11,186 nt of DNA. Origin: an uncultured Bacteroides sp. (GTDB lineage: Bacteria > Bacteroidota > Bacteroidia > Bacteroidales > Bacteroidaceae). Shown here in pieces: positions 1 through 7,497 of the stretch (its first letter is position 1; the number at the start of each line of letters is the position of its first letter). A program made the position numbers and the translations under genes. Under the pieces are notes generated by a model, which was given only the letters and a program-made list of their open reading frames with translations, was not told where the DNA came from and ran no database searches. The DNA is taken from contig CAJJYX010000106.1 in the NCBI GenBank assembly GCA_905197435.1, positions 1 through 11,186 on the forward strand. Direction: 5' to 3'.

Positions 1-874
1 ATCCGCCGTTCATCTTCACGTATGGGTAGTCGCGCGAGCAGACTTTCTTGTAGTCCAGACGGGCGAGGGTATTGTTCTGCTCAGCTTTCAGTAAGGAGGC
101 GTTGATTTCCAGGGTGGCGTTCCAAAGCTCTTCAAAATTCAGGGCGGCGGTTACGTTGATGAGGCTGTCCTGGATAATGAACGGCTGGTCCACATCTTTG
201 TTTGCCATGAGTTCGTTCAGTTGGATGCGTGAGGTATGCAAGAGTTCCTGTTGTTTCATGTATTGGGCGCTGTCTGCATTGAAGTCCACCTTGGCTTGCT
301 GGTAGTCCAGACGCGAGAAGTTCCCGATATGGTAACGTTCCTCTACGATGCGGAGGCGCTCTCTGGATAGTGACACGGCATAACGGAAGTTCTTCAGACG
401 GATTTTCTGCTGCACATAGTTATAGTATTCGGCAGCTATGTTGGCTATCAGGTCTTCGATGGCGATACGTGTATTGGTTTCACCCTGGTGTGCCAATTCC
501 TTGAGCCGTTGATAGTTGGCGGTGATATTGAAGCCGTCGAAGATGGTCCAGTTCAGGTTGATGCCCGCATCAAGGGTTTGGTCGAACACTCCGTTGTCCT
601 TGGTTGTCTCTCCGGTGGCTCTTGCTTTGGTCTCGGTATTGTCTATGCTCCCTTTGTAGCCGGCAGAAAGATCCAGTGTGGGCAGGAAACCTGCATTGCC
701 CGGTGTGGCGTTGTTCTTGCTGACTTGCTCTTCATTGCGCACAATGCGGAGAGAATAGTTGTTCAGCAGCCCTTGTTCCAGGCATGATTTCAAGGTATAA
801 GTCGGCGCTGGCTGTGCATAAAGGCCCAGCGCGGTGCAGGCAGTGATTATGGAAATTAAAGCAGTGCGTTTCAT
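1..874 (-). CDS. TolC-family outer membrane efflux channel (partial, C-terminal part missing)
   Basis: This is the outer membrane exit duct of the tripartite efflux pump encoded just upstream. 291 codons are visible from the ATG at 874 to the left window edge, where the frame is still open. Family members are usually about 420-480 residues, so roughly the last third is outside. Residues 1-20 form a signal peptide with a likely cleavage after LYA. Residues 26-230 read as the first outer-membrane-efflux repeat: long alpha-helical stretches (about 130-225), a WTIFDGF strand motif at 109-115, and the typical segment RERLRIVEERYHIGNFSRLD at 171-190. A second repeat begins near 245. The start codon overlaps the stop of the RND pump gene (ATGA, 871-874), which indicates translational coupling in one operon. 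The substrate cannot be read from the sequence. Confidence is high for the family, but no specific gene name is assigned. Confidence 0.93.
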   Translation of the reverse strand, partial: MKRTALISIITACTALGLYAQPAPTYTLKSCLEQGLLNNYSLRIVRNEEQVSKNNATPGNAGFLPTLDLSAGYKGSIDNTETKARATGETTKDNGVFDQTLDAGINLNWTIFDGFNITANYQRLKELAHQGETNTRIAIEDLIANIAAEYYNYVQQKIRLKNFRYAVSLSRERLRIVEERYHIGNFSRLDYQQAKVDFNADSAQYMKQQELLHTSRIQLNELMANKDVDQPFIIQDSLINVTAALNFEELWNATLEINASLLKAEQNNTLARLDYKKVCSRDYPYVKMNGG

Positions 875-3800
875 TCGGCTTTCAGTTTACTTCGATTCGT
901 AGATACATAACTATATATGGCAGGAACGATGTACATCGTCAGTAGTGTGGAGATAAGCATGCCGCCTACAACAGCAGTACCCATGGCGATTCGTTGGTTG
1001 CAGCCTTCGCCGGTGGCGAATGCCAGTGGTATCAGTCCCAAGATGGTGGAGGCACTCGTCATCAGGATGGGGCGCAGACGTTGCAGGGAAGCGTCCTTGA
1101 TAGCCAGCATCTTATCTTCGCCTGTTTCCTGTTTCTGATTGGCGAATTCCACAATCAGGATACCGTTTTTTGCCACCAGGCCAATCAGCATGATAATGCC
1201 GATTTGGCTGAAAATATTCATCGTGATGCCTCCAAAATACATGAACACCAGTGCGCCGGCAATAGCCAAAGGCACTGTCAGCATGATAATCAGCGGATCC
1301 TTGAAGCTCTCGAACTGGGCAGCCAGAATCAGATAAATCAGTACGATGGCCAGAATGAAGGCAAACATCAGGCTGGAGGAACTCTCGCGATACTCCTTGG
1401 AGTCTCCCGTCAGCGCGGTCCGGAAGGTCTCGTCCAATGTTTCTTTAGCAATCTTGTCCATTTCGTCCAAGCCTTGTCCGATAGTTTTGCCGTCTGCCAG
1501 CCCTGCGGAGATGGTGGCGGAAACGAAGCGGTTGTAACGGTACAGTTTCGGAGGGGCAATGCCGCCGGTCAGTTCAATCAGGTTGTCCAGTTGCACCATG
1601 TTTCCGTTGTCACTGCGGATATAGATACCCTTCAGGTTGGCGGGCTTGTTGCGTTGTTGGCGGTTGATTTCACCTAATATTTCGTATTGCTTTCCGTTCA
1701 TGTAGAAGTAGCCCATACGCTGGCCGCTCAAGCCGTATTGCAGGGTTTGGGCAATGTTCTTGGTGCTGACACCCATGATGCTCGCTTTGTCCCGGTTTAT
1801 GTTGATGCGCGCTTCGGGCTTGCTGAACTTCAGGTTTACGTCTGCCATCTGGAATACCGGGTTCTCGTATACTTTCGTCATGAATTTAGGCAATACTTCC
1901 TGCAGTTTCTCAATGTTGGTGGCTTGCAGTACATACTGAACGGGCATTCCGCCGCGCCGTCCTCCGAAAGAAGATGACTGCTGTACGAAAGAACGGGCTT
2001 TCGTCTTTTGCTGTACGGCTTTCGACAGCTTTTCGGCAACTTCCATCTGTGTGTAGTCACGGCCTTTCATGTCTTTTAAAGTGATGCGTACATTACCGTT
2101 GCCGTTGGACACACGTGCCGTTACCGCTTCTGCGTCCGGAACAATGGAATCTACCAGATGATTGATGTCTTCGGTATAGTCACGGATATACTCGTAAGTC
2201 ACTCCTTCGGCTCCCATCGTGTTGATGCTGATTTGTGAACGGTCCTCCAACGGAGCCATTTCTGCCGGAATCACGTTCCAAAGATAACCGATGATAATGA
2301 TGGTTAACAGTGTAAAAGGCAAAGCAATCCAACGGCGCTTCAGGAAGGCTGCCAATGAGCGGCTGTATATCCGGTTCATTCCTTCAAAGAACGGCTCGGT
2401 CTTGCGGTAGAACCAACTTTGCTGTTCCCGCTTGACCAGAAGTTTGGTGGCGAGCATCGGCGTGAAGGTCAGCGCGGCAAAAGAAGAGATAATTACCGAA
2501 CCTGACACAACGATGCTGAACTCACGGAACAAGCGTCCTGTCATACCGTCCATAAAAACGATGGGGAAGAACACTGCTACCAGCGTGATGGTTGTGGAGA
2601 TTACCGCGAAGAAAATTTCTTTGGCTCCTTCGATACCGGCTTCCTTTGGCTGCATTCCTTTCTCTATACGGACGTAGATATTTTCCGTCATTACGATGGC
2701 ATCGTCCACCACCAGACCTACTGCCAGTACCACGGCAAGCATGGAGAGTACATTGATGGAGAAGCCTGCCAGATACATGACGAAGAAAGCTCCAATCAGT
2801 GAAACCGGGATTACGATACAGGGAACAAGTGTTACACGCCAGTCGCGCAGGAACAGGAAGATAATGATGATGACGAGTACGAAAGCTTCATACACAGTCT
2901 GCTTAACTTCATTGATAGAGGCGCGGATGAATTTTGTATTGTCAAAGCCATAGTTATAATGGACATCTTCGGGCAGGTCTTTCTTCATTTTCTCCATACG
3001 GTCGTATACCGCATTGGCTATTTCTATATGGTTGGCTCCCGGCTGGGGAATTACTACAACGCCGACCATGGGGACACCGTTCATCTTCATATAGCTTTTG
3101 ATGTCGGCAGGTCCCAGTTCGGCACGCCCGATGTCGCTGAAACGGACAATGCGGTTGCCGTCTTCTTTCAGGATCAGGTTGTTGAACTCTTCTGCCGTAT
3201 GCATCAGCCCCAATGTGCGGATGGTGAGTTCGGTGGTATTTCCTTCAATACTTCCTGAGGGGAGTTCCACATTCTCGTTGTCTACTGCATTCTTAACGTC
3301 CATGGGGGTGATTCCATAACCGGACATCTTGATCGGGTCCAGCCAAAGCCGCATGGAGTAGCGTTTTTCTCCCCAGATGCTTACGCTGCTTACGTCTGAA
3401 ATTGTCTGGAGCTGTTCCTTGACAGTAAGGTCTGCTATTTCACTGAGTTCCAACAGTGAACGCTTTTCACTTTGAAGGGCGACCATCAGGATAGGCATTG
3501 CATCTGCATCTGCTTTGGATACGGTTGGAGGGTCGCAGTCGCGGGGCAGGTAACGTTGTGCGCGCGACACTTTATCGCGTACATCGTTGGCGGCTGTCTC
3601 CAGGTCAACGGAAAGTTCAAACTCTACTGTGATGCGTGACGAGCCTTGCTGGCTGACGCTGGAGAGGGAACGTATACCGGGAATGCCGTTAATGTTCTGT
3701 TCCAGAGGTTCTGTTATCTGGTTCTCGATAACGTCGGCGTTGGCACCCGGATAGGAGCAGGATACTGATATGATGGGATTGTCTACAGATGGGTATTCGC

Positions 3801-3903
3801 GCACACCCAGATAATTATAGCCGATGAAACCAAACAGCAGGATTATCAGGGTAAGTACAGTTGAGAGTACCGGTCGCCGTATACTTAATTCGGATATATT
3901 CAT
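871..3903 (-). CDS. RND multidrug efflux pump, HAE1 (AcrB-like) inner membrane permease
   Basis: This is a proton-driven inner membrane pump that moves hydrophobic or amphiphilic compounds from periplasm and inner leaflet into the TolC channel. Its 1010 residues fit the HAE1 family (about 1000-1050). The layout is TM1 at about 12-32, a large periplasmic porter loop at 35-330, a TM cluster at 338-485, TM7 near 527-545, a second porter loop at 550-840 and a final TM cluster at 845-1000. Proton-relay residues are present: Asp400-Asp401 in GLVVDDAIVMTEN (TM4) and Lys912 in GLVAKNGILIVEFA (TM10). The N-terminus (SELSIRRPVLSTVL) is typical. It starts 5 bases after the stop of the adaptor gene and overlaps the start of the channel gene by 4 bases. 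The gene is intact. By family, drugs, bile salts or dyes are plausible substrates, but specificity is not predictable here. Confidence 0.97.
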   Translation of the reverse strand: MNISELSIRRPVLSTVLTLIILLFGFIGYNYLGVREYPSVDNPIISVSCSYPGANADVIENQITEPLEQNINGIPGIRSLSSVSQQGSSRITVEFELSVDLETAANDVRDKVSRAQRYLPRDCDPPTVSKADADAMPILMVALQSEKRSLLELSEIADLTVKEQLQTISDVSSVSIWGEKRYSMRLWLDPIKMSGYGITPMDVKNAVDNENVELPSGSIEGNTTELTIRTLGLMHTAEEFNNLILKEDGNRIVRFSDIGRAELGPADIKSYMKMNGVPMVGVVVIPQPGANHIEIANAVYDRMEKMKKDLPEDVHYNYGFDNTKFIRASINEVKQTVYEAFVLVIIIIFLFLRDWRVTLVPCIVIPVSLIGAFFVMYLAGFSINVLSMLAVVLAVGLVVDDAIVMTENIYVRIEKGMQPKEAGIEGAKEIFFAVISTTITLVAVFFPIVFMDGMTGRLFREFSIVVSGSVIISSFAALTFTPMLATKLLVKREQQSWFYRKTEPFFEGMNRIYSRSLAAFLKRRWIALPFTLLTIIIIGYLWNVIPAEMAPLEDRSQISINTMGAEGVTYEYIRDYTEDINHLVDSIVPDAEAVTARVSNGNGNVRITLKDMKGRDYTQMEVAEKLSKAVQQKTKARSFVQQSSSFGGRRGGMPVQYVLQATNIEKLQEVLPKFMTKVYENPVFQMADVNLKFSKPEARININRDKASIMGVSTKNIAQTLQYGLSGQRMGYFYMNGKQYEILGEINRQQRNKPANLKGIYIRSDNGNMVQLDNLIELTGGIAPPKLYRYNRFVSATISAGLADGKTIGQGLDEMDKIAKETLDETFRTALTGDSKEYRESSSSLMFAFILAIVLIYLILAAQFESFKDPLIIMLTVPLAIAGALVFMYFGGITMNIFSQIGIIMLIGLVAKNGILIVEFANQKQETGEDKMLAIKDASLQRLRPILMTSASTILGLIPLAFATGEGCNQRIAMGTAVVGGMLISTLLTMYIVPAIYSYVSTNRSKLKAE

Positions 3904-3908
3904 AATTA

Positions 3909-4991
3909 TTAATTGATTACGTCCAGTATTACCGGAAGTCCGGTGCGGAGTTGCAGGGTTCCCGAAGTGATGACGGTATCTCCGGGTTGCAAGCCTTGCA
4001 GTACTTGCACTTCCGCTTCCGTACGGATTCCCGTAGTGATTTCTATAGGTTGGGCTTTTCCTGATTTATAGAGGAATATCTTGTCTTTCCCCATTTCGGG
4101 CACGATGGCTTCGGATGGTACGGCAAGGGCATCCTGAATTTCGTTCTTGTTCAGCTTGATGTTGGCATAGCGGCCGGGCAGTATGGCTCCGCTGGCATTA
4201 GGATAAAGGGCGCGGATGGTTAGGGTATGGGTAGCGGGGTCTATCTTCGATTCGCGTGCATAGACCGTAGCATGGAAAGTATTCAGCTTTCCTTCGAGGG
4301 TAAAGTTTAGTCCGGCACCGGTCTTTACGTCGTTGGCATATCGCTCGGGAACGGTAAATTCTACCTTCAAGGGCGAAATCTTGGTAAGCTTGGCTACGAT
4401 GGTTGTAGGGGAAGCATAAGTACCTACGCTGACCTGGCGCAGACCGATGACTCCATCGAATGGAGCACGCAACTCGGTTTGTGCAATGTTTGATTCTATC
4501 AAATCAATGTCTGCATTCAGAGTGGCAAGTTCTGTTTTTACTTGTTCGTAGGCTTCCTTACTGACGGCATCTCTTTCCAACAGGGCATTCTGGCGGAATA
4601 CTCGGTCTTCTGCCAATTTCAGTTGAGAAACCAGACGTTGCAACTGTGCTTGTAGCGGCCGGTCATTCACTTTGGCCAGCAACTGTCCTTTCTTGACAAA
4701 ACTGCCTTCCTCAAAATTTATTTCTACGATCTTACCGGATGTTTCGAAGGAAAGATCCACTTCCTCATCCGGCAACAAGCTGCCGATGATTTGTATTTCA
4801 TCCTTCAACAGTTGTGGCTTGATTATTCTTGCGTTTACGTTTAGGTCTTTTTTACCGCCACGTTGACCGGTCATAACCTTGTCTGCAGCGGTCAAATCTT
4901 CATTCTCCTTAGGTAATTGGGAGTAGATTCCTCCTCCAATCAGTCCGGCACTTATCACAATGATGATGCCCCATTTAACTTTCTTATTCAT
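3909..4991 (-). CDS. Efflux RND transporter periplasmic adaptor (membrane fusion protein)
   Basis: This adaptor joins the RND pump to the TolC-family channel across the periplasm. It is 360 residues long, normal for HlyD/AcrA-type adaptors. An uncleaved N-terminal membrane segment lies at about 7-25 (WGIIIVISAGLIGGGIY). I see no lipobox cysteine, so membrane anchoring by the helix is likely. The first lipoyl half is at 84-109 (SGKIVEINFEEGSFVKKGQLLAKV) and the second at 172-195 (TELRAPFDGVIGLRQVSVGT). Between them lies a short alpha hairpin (about 112-168). Beta-barrel and membrane-proximal domains follow (about 205-355), including LPGRYANIKL and AVPSEAIV. It is the first gene of the three-gene operon. 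The ATG at 4991 is preceded by CTA-type trinucleotide repeats and no Shine-Dalgarno, as is common in Bacteroidales. Confidence 0.96.
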   Translation of the reverse strand: MNKKVKWGIIIVISAGLIGGGIYSQLPKENEDLTAADKVMTGQRGGKKDLNVNARIIKPQLLKDEIQIIGSLLPDEEVDLSFETSGKIVEINFEEGSFVKKGQLLAKVNDRPLQAQLQRLVSQLKLAEDRVFRQNALLERDAVSKEAYEQVKTELATLNADIDLIESNIAQTELRAPFDGVIGLRQVSVGTYASPTTIVAKLTKISPLKVEFTVPERYANDVKTGAGLNFTLEGKLNTFHATVYARESKIDPATHTLTIRALYPNASGAILPGRYANIKLNKNEIQDALAVPSEAIVPEMGKDKIFLYKSGKAQPIEITTGIRTEAEVQVLQGLQPGDTVITSGTLQLRTGLPVILDVIN

Positions 4992-4992
4992 G

Positions 4993-5013
4993 TAGTAGTA
5001 TTAGTAGTAGTAA
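4993..5013 (-). repeat. Imperfect trinucleotide repeat just before the adaptor start codon
   Basis: On the plus strand the triplets read tag-tag-tat-tag-tag-tag-taa. On the transcribed strand this gives CTA/ATA triplets that end 1 base before the adaptor ATG. The tract occupies the place where a ribosome binding site would be and contains no purine-rich SD. A change in copy number would alter the spacing between the upstream dyad and the start codon. Whether it varies between strains cannot be told from one sequence. Confidence 0.6.
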
Positions 5014-5015
5014 AA

Positions 5016-5038
5016 TCAGCCTTATATTGGACGGCTGA
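5016..5038 (-). promoter_or_regulatory. Inverted repeat in the efflux operon leader (operator or RNA hairpin candidate)
   Basis: Perfect 6-bp arms tcagcc (5016-5021) and ggctga (5033-5038) flank an 11-base centre. The dyad lies 24 bases upstream of the adaptor ATG. As DNA it could be an operator for a regulator encoded elsewhere. As RNA it would form a modest hairpin followed by ATTTTAC, too weak and too short of T to call a terminator. The surrounding leader 5038-5110 is strongly purine-rich on the plus strand (about 61 of 73 bases). There is no experimental or comparative support here. Confidence 0.35.
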
Positions 5039-5101
5039 AAAAAGGAAAAGTTTAAAAGACAAAGAGTTAAAAAATGCAAGAGAGTGAGAAGGAAAGATGA
5101 T

Positions 5102-5134
5102 AAAAAGACAGAACTGTTGCACGCAGTCTCTGTC
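5102..5134 (-). terminator. Rho-independent terminator after rsgA
   Basis: Read on the minus strand, the arm GACAGAGACTG (5134-5124), a loop of 7 (5123-5117) and the arm CAGTTCTGTC (5116-5107) form a 10-bp stem with one bulged G. Five T residues follow directly (5106-5102). It begins 2 bases after the rsgA stop codon, so it should end the pyrH-frr-rsgA transcript and separate it from the efflux operon downstream. That implies the efflux operon has its own promoter within roughly 4992-5101. Confidence 0.85.
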
Positions 5135-5136
5135 TG

Positions 5137-6069
5137 TCAGTATGCAGCCCTATATTTCCCTTCTTCCTTGTCCTCCAGCATGTTCAGATAAGAAGCATAG
5201 CGGGATTCGCTGATATAGTGTTTTTCAACAGCTTCACACACTGCACATCCGGGTTCGTGGCGATGGGTGCAGTTACTGTAGCGGCAATCGGCAGACACCT
5301 TGAATATTTCCGGAAAATAGTGTCCAATCTCTTCTTCCTCCATATCAAATGTTCCGAAACCTTTGATGCCGGGGGTGTCTATAATATATCCGTCACCCGG
5401 AACCGGGAACATCTCTGAGAAAGTAGTGGTGTGCATGCCTTTATTGTGATAGGTGGATATTTCTCCGGTCTTAATTTCTATATTTGGCAATATAGCTTTG
5501 ATGAGTGTAGACTTGCCCACTCCGGAATGTCCGGAAAAGAGGGTCACTCGCCCTTTAAGTTCTTCTTTGATGGTGCCGATACCTTCCCCTTTTTTAGCGG
5601 AAACCTTAAAGCAGGGATAACCGATAGTGGTGTAAAGGTTGATGAGGCTGTCCAGATAGTGTAGCTCTTCTTCATTGTAGGCATCCACTTTGTTGAATAT
5701 AATCTTGACAGGAATACGGTATGCTTCGGCAGAAGCAAGGAAACGGTCAATAAATGTAGTGGAAGTTTCGGGATAATTAACCGTTACGATGAGCATGCAT
5801 TGATCCAAATTGGCGGCAAGGATATGCGATTGTTTGGAGAGGTTGGAGGCACGGCGGATGATGTAATTCTTCCGATCCTCTATCTCATTGATAAAGGCTG
5901 TACCTTCCTGGTTCAATATGATTTTTACATAATCGCCTACAGCTACGGGATTGGTACTTCGTATGCCTTTCAGACGGAAGTTTCCTTTGATTTTGCATTC
6001 AATATCCCTTCCTTCATCAGTCCGTACCAAGTACCAACTCCCGGTATTTTTTATAACAAGTCCCCTCAA
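5137..6069 (-). CDS. rsgA: Ribosome small subunit-dependent GTPase A
   Basis: RsgA (YjeQ) is a circularly permuted GTPase that acts in late maturation of the 30S ribosomal subunit, with GTP hydrolysis stimulated by the subunit. Its 310 residues match the family. An N-terminal OB fold (about 1-65) is followed by the permuted motif order: G4 NKVD (126-129), then G1 GHSGVGKST (180-188), then G3 DTPG (231-234). The C-terminal zinc site is Cys262, Cys267, His269 and Cys275. The start is TTG at 6069. The upstream in-frame stop is at 6082-6084, and only Ser, Ser, Ile (ATT) and Thr codons lie between. The next Met (residue 92) would remove the OB fold, so TTG is effectively forced. It lies 23 bases after frr, is probably cotranscribed with it, and is followed at once by a terminator. 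Confidence 0.97.
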   Translation of the reverse strand: MRGLVIKNTGSWYLVRTDEGRDIECKIKGNFRLKGIRSTNPVAVGDYVKIILNQEGTAFINEIEDRKNYIIRRASNLSKQSHILAANLDQCMLIVTVNYPETSTTFIDRFLASAEAYRIPVKIIFNKVDAYNEEELHYLDSLINLYTTIGYPCFKVSAKKGEGIGTIKEELKGRVTLFSGHSGVGKSTLIKAILPNIEIKTGEISTYHNKGMHTTTFSEMFPVPGDGYIIDTPGIKGFGTFDMEEEEIGHYFPEIFKVSADCRYSNCTHRHEPGCAVCEAVEKHYISESRYASYLNMLEDKEEGKYRAAY

Positions 6070-6092
6070 AGTAATTGATGATTACCAATTCA

Positions 6093-6653
6093 TTAAACTG
6101 TCATGATTTCTTTGTCCTTTGCAGCCAGCATGTCATCAATCCGCTTGATGAACTTATCGTGAAGCTTCTGCAGTTTTTCTTCTCCACCTTTCTGGGCGTC
6201 TTCTGCCAGTCCGTCTTTTACGGATTTCTTCAAGGCGTCGATAGCATCACGGCGTGCATTGCGCACACTTACTTTGGCTGTTTCTCCTTCTCCTTTGCAT
6301 TGCTTGGCAAGCTGCTTACGGCGCTCTTCTGTCAGCGGAGGAATGCCGATACGAATAATCTCACCGTTATTTTCGGGCATAATGCCGAGGCTGGAGTCAA
6401 TGATGGCTTTTTCAATGACGCGGAACATGCTCTTATCCCATGGCTTAATGGCAATGCTGCGTGCGTCCGGGGTGGTTACGGCTGGCACATTATTAATAGG
6501 AACCATACTTCCGTAAGAATCCACGCGGATACCATCCAACAAACGGATATCAGCCTTTCCGGCGCGGATATGAGCCAATGCTTCGTCCAGATACATGATG
6601 GCCATGTCCATACTTTCTTGCGCTTCGTCTAAGATGTCTTTTACGTCTCTCAT
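6093..6653 (-). CDS. frr: Ribosome recycling factor
   Basis: RRF works with EF-G in the cytoplasm to split post-termination ribosomes and free them for another round. The protein is 186 residues from the ATG at 6653, close to the usual 185. The N-terminal helix of domain I (MRDVKDILDEAQESM) leads into domain II (about 30-105, with RAGKADIRLLDGIRVDSYGS and the conserved PINNVPAV). The long C-terminal helices of domain I include PPLTEERRKQLAKQ (105-118) and SVRNARRDAID (129-139). An in-frame upstream ATG at 6710 would add 19 low-complexity residues that are not part of the family, so I rejected it. The chosen ATG follows A-rich DNA (AACGAAAATAAT). The gene lies between pyrH and rsgA, an arrangement that puts nucleotide supply and ribosome turnover together. 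Confidence 0.97.
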   Translation of the reverse strand: MRDVKDILDEAQESMDMAIMYLDEALAHIRAGKADIRLLDGIRVDSYGSMVPINNVPAVTTPDARSIAIKPWDKSMFRVIEKAIIDSSLGIMPENNGEIIRIGIPPLTEERRKQLAKQCKGEGETAKVSVRNARRDAIDALKKSVKDGLAEDAQKGGEEKLQKLHDKFIKRIDDMLAAKDKEIMTV

Positions 6654-6692
6654 ATTATTTTCGTTTTGGAATAGCTTTGATTTGAAACTTTG

Positions 6693-6700
6693 CAAATATA
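6693..6700 (-). promoter_or_regulatory. Candidate -7 promoter element upstream of frr
   Basis: On the minus strand the sequence TATATTTG matches the Bacteroidales -7 consensus TAnnTTTG exactly. It lies about 40 bases upstream of the frr ATG, which would give a 5' leader of roughly 30-35 bases. No clear TTG at the -33 position was found; that region falls inside the 10-bp repeat next to pyrH. frr-rsgA may therefore have a promoter of its own besides read-through from pyrH. Confidence 0.45.
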
Positions 6701-6710
6701 ATTGTTTCAC

Positions 6711-6740
6711 TACAGATTACACAGATTTGCACGGATTAAT
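6711..6740. repeat. Degenerate 10-bp tandem repeat at the end of pyrH
   Basis: Three consecutive decamers are visible on the plus strand: tacagattac / acagatttgc / acggattaat. They share the core aC(A/G)GATTa. The last unit overlaps the pyrH stop codon (6736-6738), and the array fills the space just upstream of the frr promoter candidate. From general knowledge, similar short period-10 sequences recur between genes in many bacterial genomes. Their function is unknown to me, and the link to that group is inference. Confidence 0.55.
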
Positions 6741-7446
6741 TGTGCACCAGTGTACCGATTTCTTCTCCTTGCATCACTTTTTTCAGATTGCCCACTGTGT
6801 CCATATCAAAAACGATGATGGGCAGATTGTTCTCCTTGCACATGCAGGTGGCGGTGAGGTCCATTACTTTCAGACCGCGTTTCAGCACTTCGTCGTAGGT
6901 GATGTCATGGAACTTTGTGGCTGTCGGGTCCTTCTCCGGGTCGGCGGTATAGATGCCGTCCACACGGGTACCTTTCAGCATGACGTCTGCCTCAATCTCG
7001 ATGCCGCGCAGGCTGGAACCTGTATCGGTAGTGAAGAACGGATTGCCGGTTCCGGCGGACATGATGACCACTTCGCCGGCTTCCATGCATTCGATGGCAC
7101 GCCATTTATTGTAGAATTCACCGATGGGTTCCATACGCACGGCGGTCAGTACACGGGCCTTTACGCCGGTAGCCACCAAGGCGGAGCTAAGGGCAAGGCT
7201 GTTGATAACAGTTGCCAGCATGCCCATCTGGTCACCTTTTACACGGTCGAATCCCTTGTTGGCACCGCTCAATCCGCGGAATATGTTTCCACCACCTATT
7301 ACGATGCCTATTTGTACTCCCAATCCGTGAATTTCCTTGATTTGTGCTGCATACTCGGCAAGGCGTTTCTCGTCAATGCCGTATTGCTTTTCTCCCATCA
7401 GGCTCTCGCCGCTGAGCTTCAATAAGATTCTTTTGTATGTTGCCAT
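6736..7446 (-). CDS. pyrH: UMP kinase (uridylate kinase)
   Basis: PyrH phosphorylates UMP to UDP with ATP in the cytoplasm and commits pyrimidines to nucleic acid synthesis. The family is hexameric and regulated by GTP and UTP. Its 236 residues belong to the amino acid kinase fold. Motifs are KLSGESL at 10-16 (phosphate binding), GGGN at 51-54, GDQMGMLAT at 71-79, [12 protein letters not shown] at 131-142 (UMP binding) and VDGIYTADP at 162-170. The start is the ATG at 7446 ([10 protein letters not shown]). A longer frame from 7497 would add 17 residues, and these cover the promoter element, so I rejected it. It is the first gene of a pyrH-frr-rsgA unit. The tsf neighbour common in other bacteria is absent. 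Confidence 0.97.
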   Translation of the reverse strand: MATYKRILLKLSGESLMGEKQYGIDEKRLAEYAAQIKEIHGLGVQIGIVIGGGNIFRGLSGANKGFDRVKGDQMGMLATVINSLALSSALVATGVKARVLTAVRMEPIGEFYNKWRAIECMEAGEVVIMSAGTGNPFFTTDTGSSLRGIEIEADVMLKGTRVDGIYTADPEKDPTATKFHDITYDEVLKRGLKVMDLTATCMCKENNLPIIVFDMDTVGNLKKVMQGEEIGTLVHN

Positions 7447-7479
7447 AATATATAGGTTTTGTTTTACCTTGTTTGTACG

Positions 7480-7487
7480 CAAAGATA
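7480..7487 (-). promoter_or_regulatory. Candidate -7 promoter element for pyrH-frr-rsgA
   Basis: TATCTTTG on the minus strand is an exact match to TAnnTTTG, 33 bases upstream of the pyrH ATG, so transcription would start near 7473-7476. No clear TTG was found at the -33 position. A short dyad, AATGT-TT-ACATT (7498-7487), lies directly upstream and overlaps the element by one base. The promoter is squeezed between pyrH and the stop codon of the preceding gene (7498-7500). Confidence 0.5.
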
Positions 7488-7497
7488 ATGTAAACAT

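Noticed and set aside
994..1677. 227-codon open frame on the plus strand
   Set aside because: It lies fully antisense to the RND pump gene. Its translation is rich in Gln and His with no family resemblance, as expected from an antisense shadow.
5016..5038. Second terminator upstream of the efflux operon
   Set aside because: The stem is only 6 bp and the following run is ATTTTAC. The real terminator is the longer hairpin at 5102-5134, so I treat this as a possible operator or leader hairpin.
5047..5079. Possible promoter for the efflux operon (TTG at 5079-5077, TAAACTTT at 5054-5047, minus strand)
   Set aside because: The -7 match is incomplete (C and T at conserved positions) and the 22-base gap is long, so I do not list it as a feature although a promoter must lie in this region.
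6654..6710. Upstream in-frame start that would extend frr by 19 residues
   Set aside because: The extension covers the candidate -7 element and AT-rich leader, is unlike RRF proteins, and the internal ATG gives the normal family length.
6595..7425. 276-codon open frame on the plus strand
   Set aside because: It is antisense to pyrH and the start of frr, both of which are unmistakable. The translation has no recognisable domain.
7447..7497. Upstream in-frame start that would extend pyrH by 17 residues
   Set aside because: The extra residues cover the promoter element, and UMP kinases of this group start at [10 protein letters not shown].
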